Translations under genes and position numbers: made by a program
NCBI RefSeq assembly: GCF_032854445.1
Contig: NC_088302.1
Span: 37,330,191-37,394,190, forward strand
Source: Liolophura sinensis
Taxonomy: Eukaryota > Mollusca > Polyplacophora > Chitonida > Chitonidae
Reading direction: 5' to 3'
DNA: 64,000 nt
Shown: positions 60,379-64,000 of the stretch, one piece after another
Layout of the letters: each line of letters begins with the position of its first letter
Position numbering within the stretch: the stretch's first letter is position 1
Notes under the pieces: model-generated
What the model saw: only the letters and a program-made list of their open reading frames with translations
The model's database searches: none
Told to the model about the DNA's origin: nothing

Positions 60379-60605
60379 CACTGAAAAAATTAATCTGTTA
60401 ATTTTAACAGAAAGTCTGTTGCCTAGATGCTAGAATCTGCTATTGCAACAGCTTATTCTAACACTCATATTTTATTAATTCAACATAAAGATTCTATTAG
60501 ACTAACAGGATATAACAGAATATTATTTTATAATAACAGAATACATTCTAGCATCACTCAGACAACAGACTTTCTGTTGAAATTAACAGATCAATTTTTT
60601 GAGTG
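60379..60605. mobile_element. Short MITE with inverted repeats of about 50 bp
   Basis: The left arm reads cactgaaaaaattaatctgt then taattttaacagaaagtctg. The right arm is its reverse complement with few changes (ctttctgttgaaattaacag, then atcaattttttgagtg), and the match continues into gatgctagaat. The interior is AT-rich. No clear target-site duplication was seen. Confidence 0.8.
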
Positions 60606-61689
60606 CACAGTTAGTCCTTTTGTGCTGGCTTGTGACAGCCTAACTTACAAGCGGAAACATTTCACAAACAAACTTTCTTGAATTAATATGACGTCCGTGG
60701 AATAAGCCCGCCATTTTGTTAAACTGTACATACTAATAATCTTCTGTTAAACATTCCATGAAAACTAATCTGTAGTACTAATGCTTGGTTTGGCTTAAAA
60801 TTACGTCAAGAATTCTCCCCTCATTAAGATGGCAGTAAGATTTTCAGATTGGGATAAATGGGAGATCTGCAGATATCAGACAATGTTACTGACGAAAAGG
60901 TGGATTCGATCTTTTCTCTGAGAAGCCTCGAAATAGTAGCCAGAGGGCTGTCTACATTGGGTGAATTAGCCTGTGAGATGGTTGCGATATTGATCAGTTT
61001 CGATAGCGTTCGAGTTCACGCGCCCTTCTACGTTATTGTACGGTACCGAGACAAGGCTTGTGTATAGACCGCGTTATTTTCCCCAAAATCTGGGGATAAT
61101 TATTGACAGGAGTATCAGATATTTATTAAGTATTTTCAGATTCCTTGAGCCTAAATCTCCACCAGTGGTATAGAAATCAAGCACTTTCCTGTATTTGAGT
61201 TAATCAAAAACATCTAAAATAAAAACGAGCTTTTTTCCTCATGTATTACGCACGGTAGATATACTTTTTGGCAAAACAAGGCTCTGATTTTCTCCTCCTA
61301 TGAAAGAGTTCTGAAAAAGCTTGATACAGGTTAAACCGCAAGTAATTAAAACATATATACAAGTGACACATATTACTAAATTCCGACGCGCAATGCGAGC
61401 TATAGAATGTCTGTAATGATATGTGTGCACCCAGAAGTACATTAACACATACAAATATAAAAATAATTGTTATCAAGGTTAATTAGACAACCCTATAAAG
61501 ACTATGAAGGTAAACACATACGCTATAGTACTGGAATGTCTGTATGACCTAAGCACTAAGTGTGCACCAATTCTGAATGAAGAATTCAGCGTGGTGTCTG
61601 AAGCATAACTGAACAAACTATACAAAACTGCATAAATGTCATTCCATTTTATCATATATAACAGTGTATAAAACTTTATCTCACCACAA

Positions 61690-61760
61690 TGCTGACCACC
61701 GCCTTATAAGTGAAATATTCTTGAGAACGGCCTCAAATACAAATCAAATGAATACATAAA
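61690..61760 (+). mobile_element. SINE family 1, 3' fragment
   Basis: It reads ccgccttataagtgaaatat then tcttgagaacggcctcaaat with a tail rich in aaataca. Confidence 0.75.
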
Positions 61761-61877
61761 AAAACAAATACTTTGCAACGGTTTACCTGCCATTTCTTAT
61801 TTTTCTAAACTGTTTTGTGTAGCAGTGATCTTTTTTCCTAATTTTTCCTTCATCTGTAATTATACTGCACCCAAGTT

Positions 61878-62079
61878 ATTTGATTTATTTGACTGGTGTT
61901 GTACGGCGTAATCAAGAATATTACACTTCTCTGACGACGGCCAACATAACGGTGGGAGGAAACCAACGAAAGCGTACGATCATCCGCAGCTTGATGCCAG
62001 ACTTGATTCCCGTGTAGGGCCGTAGAAGAAGCCAGCATGCGCTGGACATGAAGTCACGGCGACCCACGGAGGCTTCCAC
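61878..62079 (-). mobile_element. SINE family 1, nearly complete but diverged
   Basis: The forward strand runs from tttatttgactggtgttgta through aaaccaacgaaagcgtacga to gcgacccacggaggcttcca. Only 120 bp separate it from an oppositely oriented copy at 61690-61760. Confidence 0.85.
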
Positions 62080-63644
62080 TTTTAACCATAAATCCCTATA
62101 TGTAGCTCAGTGAAAGGTATTTGGTTGAAGCTGAAACGTCATCAAATACAACGTTTGTCCAGAAAAATGGCTTTATCATGTTTACACATGCGTTATAAAT
62201 GGTAAACAATATGGATACATAATTGTGCCTATGTGTTTTACCTAATGTTAGAATTCAGTATAGGACTTAGCAAAATAACAAAATCCAAAACACAGACAGA
62301 TAGTTCAAGACATTTCTTCTTTTTCTCATTCTGTTATATGCAATTCGTACACATGAATACGAAACACACCAAAACAAAATCCAGCACACAGATAGTCCAA
62401 GACGTTTGTAATTTGTTTCTCTCAATCTGCTACTTACAATTCGTACCATGAATACAAATCACATCATCAGTATTCTATCGTTAAAAGTTATGTCCCTTGT
62501 AACACAACGAGGATTGGCATGAATAAGGGACGTAGCTGGATACGCAGAACAGTTCATACAAAAGCTCATCTTCATTTATGCCTATGCTACAAAAATAGCC
62601 TAAAGACTTTGGCGACAGCGTATTATTTAGGTTAGTTTTAGTTTTTACCTATATTTTTCTTAATTTTCGACTGGAAACAGTTTGATTGTGCTAAAGGAGT
62701 GGCGTAATATCCACCCAATTTGGTGAATTATGACTGCTTTGTTCTAACGTAACTACACGTGCTGCCCCGCACAGAAAAACTCGGAACAGCTACCTTGCTT
62801 AAGCGCCAAGCTACTGACTGTGAACTTCGAACAAACTAAATAGCTCTTTGGTTAACCTCATTCGGCACAATTACATATCTTCAGTACTTCATCTATCAAA
62901 AGTTGTGTCCCTTGCGCCACAATGAACCTTACACTGTATTTACCAAAATATTGGCACAAGACTTTCTGTGTTTCTTCATGGATCGGACGCGAAAACTATC
63001 ACATCTTCAACATTTTGTCTGTCAAATGGTGTCCTCCACATCACTGAGAGCTTCCTGGTACGTCCCAATACTTTCTTTCTTTGCGGTATAATTGAAACTG
63101 ATGTCTGAAACACCACACCTTTCATGCATAGCATACTCTCATACTTTTCACACCCCTCCTCTCCCCGCATAAAGATGATAGGAATTTTTTTTCACAGAAC
63201 GGGAAAACTTTCTCGCTTAAGGATTAAAATTTCTGACTTTGCGATGTCGTTTTGTCAGGCACGAAATATAGTATGAAATCATGCTTAAGAGTGAGATAGA
63301 CTAGTGTCCTGGAGACAGTGCAATAATTCTGACGAAAATTCAACGGGATTTTGCATTGAACGAACTTGCAGCAATCAATTACTCAAGCATTACCAGATTC
63401 CATCAATTCAGACTACACCCGAGTCACCATTGACGGCAATGTTATGTCTTTCTGTGACCGCAAGGTCTTCATGGCAGACACATCCACATAACGCTGCGAA
63501 AAGAGTAAAGACGAAGCGGGTTTTACTCGGAGCTCATACCGTTACGTATTTGTAATTATACCATGACGATCAGTGCCGAAGGCATTGCAAGGCAAATTGG
63601 TATATGTATTTGTTTATATATACAGTATGTATACTGGAGGATTT
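62080..63644. other. No gene recognised
   Basis: There is a short imperfect duplication near 62280-62460 (aaaatccaaaacacagacag and aaaatccagcacacagatag, each followed by a similar caattcgtac stretch about 65 bp on). Otherwise only short frames are seen. Confidence 0.5.
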
Positions 63645-63893
63645 ACCTCGTACTTAACAATTTTTCAGTCATATGACGAAGAGGAGTCATTCCGTGGGAA
63701 TATATGCTGAGTCTAAATTCTTATGATAGAACCAGTCCACGCTACCGCCTCTGCAGTATCATGACGAAGACACCATATATACCTTACCCAGTCACATTAT
63801 ACTGACACCAAACTAACTAGCCTCACCTCTCAGTGCTGAGCGCCAAAAAGAGGCAACAGCAAGTACCATTTGGCATGACACGACCCCTGTGAA
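63645..63893 (-). mobile_element. SINE family 2 variant fragment
   Basis: The forward strand reads cgtacttaacaatttttcag then tcatatgacgaagagg, the reverse complement of the family tail. The body resembles the 31733 copy (ggcaacagcaagtaccattt). The 5' end is unclear and no duplication was found. Confidence 0.75.
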
Positions 63894-64000
63894 TGTATTG
63901 TTTATTGTTTTAATATGAAAATTAAATGTGATGACAACCCAGGATTTTGAGTAATGCTACATAAGTGACGTCTAATATCAATACATTTTTTTTACCTAAT

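Overview
The window is animal nuclear DNA: intron-rich, AT-rich and full of degraded repeats. The most likely source is a mollusc, or at least a lophotrochozoan. Evidence for this is (i) a GABA-A-type Cys-loop receptor subunit spread over nine GT-AG exons and (ii) many copies of tRNA-derived SINEs whose 3' ends (tacggcgtaaaacaccaatc plus an aaataaata tail, and gttaagtacgacgttaaacc) I associate with molluscan genomes. The species cannot be named from sequence alone.

Layout. 1-1800: repeat remnants. 1800-22600: a non-coding segment of about 7 kb present as three head-to-tail diverged copies (A about 1800-8715, B about 8716-15950, C about 15950-22605), each with its own later insertions. These are a full SINE, a palindrome and a local duplication in A; a 41-bp minisatellite and a palindromic element in B; a foldback MITE in C. 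22600-31700: about 9 kb with no gene I can support. 32543-43727 (+): the receptor gene, 462 codons including stop when spliced. Its introns hold SINE copies and a 35-bp minisatellite. 43728-52700: SINEs including a tail-to-tail pair, a second foldback MITE and a broken Tc1-like transposase. 53269-54273 (-): an intact single-exon ORF of 334 residues, rich in RRxS sites and unrecognised. 55600-56830: a candidate solo LTR on the minus strand. 57540-59165: a local tandem duplication with a SINE in one copy and an empty site in the other. 59900-64000: SINE fragments and a small MITE.

The best-supported gene is the receptor subunit. Its pore-lining segment carries the ATADR sequence of the arthropod GRD/CG8916 class, not the PAR sequence of ordinary anion-selective GABA receptors, so it may be a subunit of a cation-permeable GABA channel. 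The rest of the window is mainly a record of retroposition and segmental duplication. Several insertions can be dated relative to the duplications because paralogous empty sites are present.
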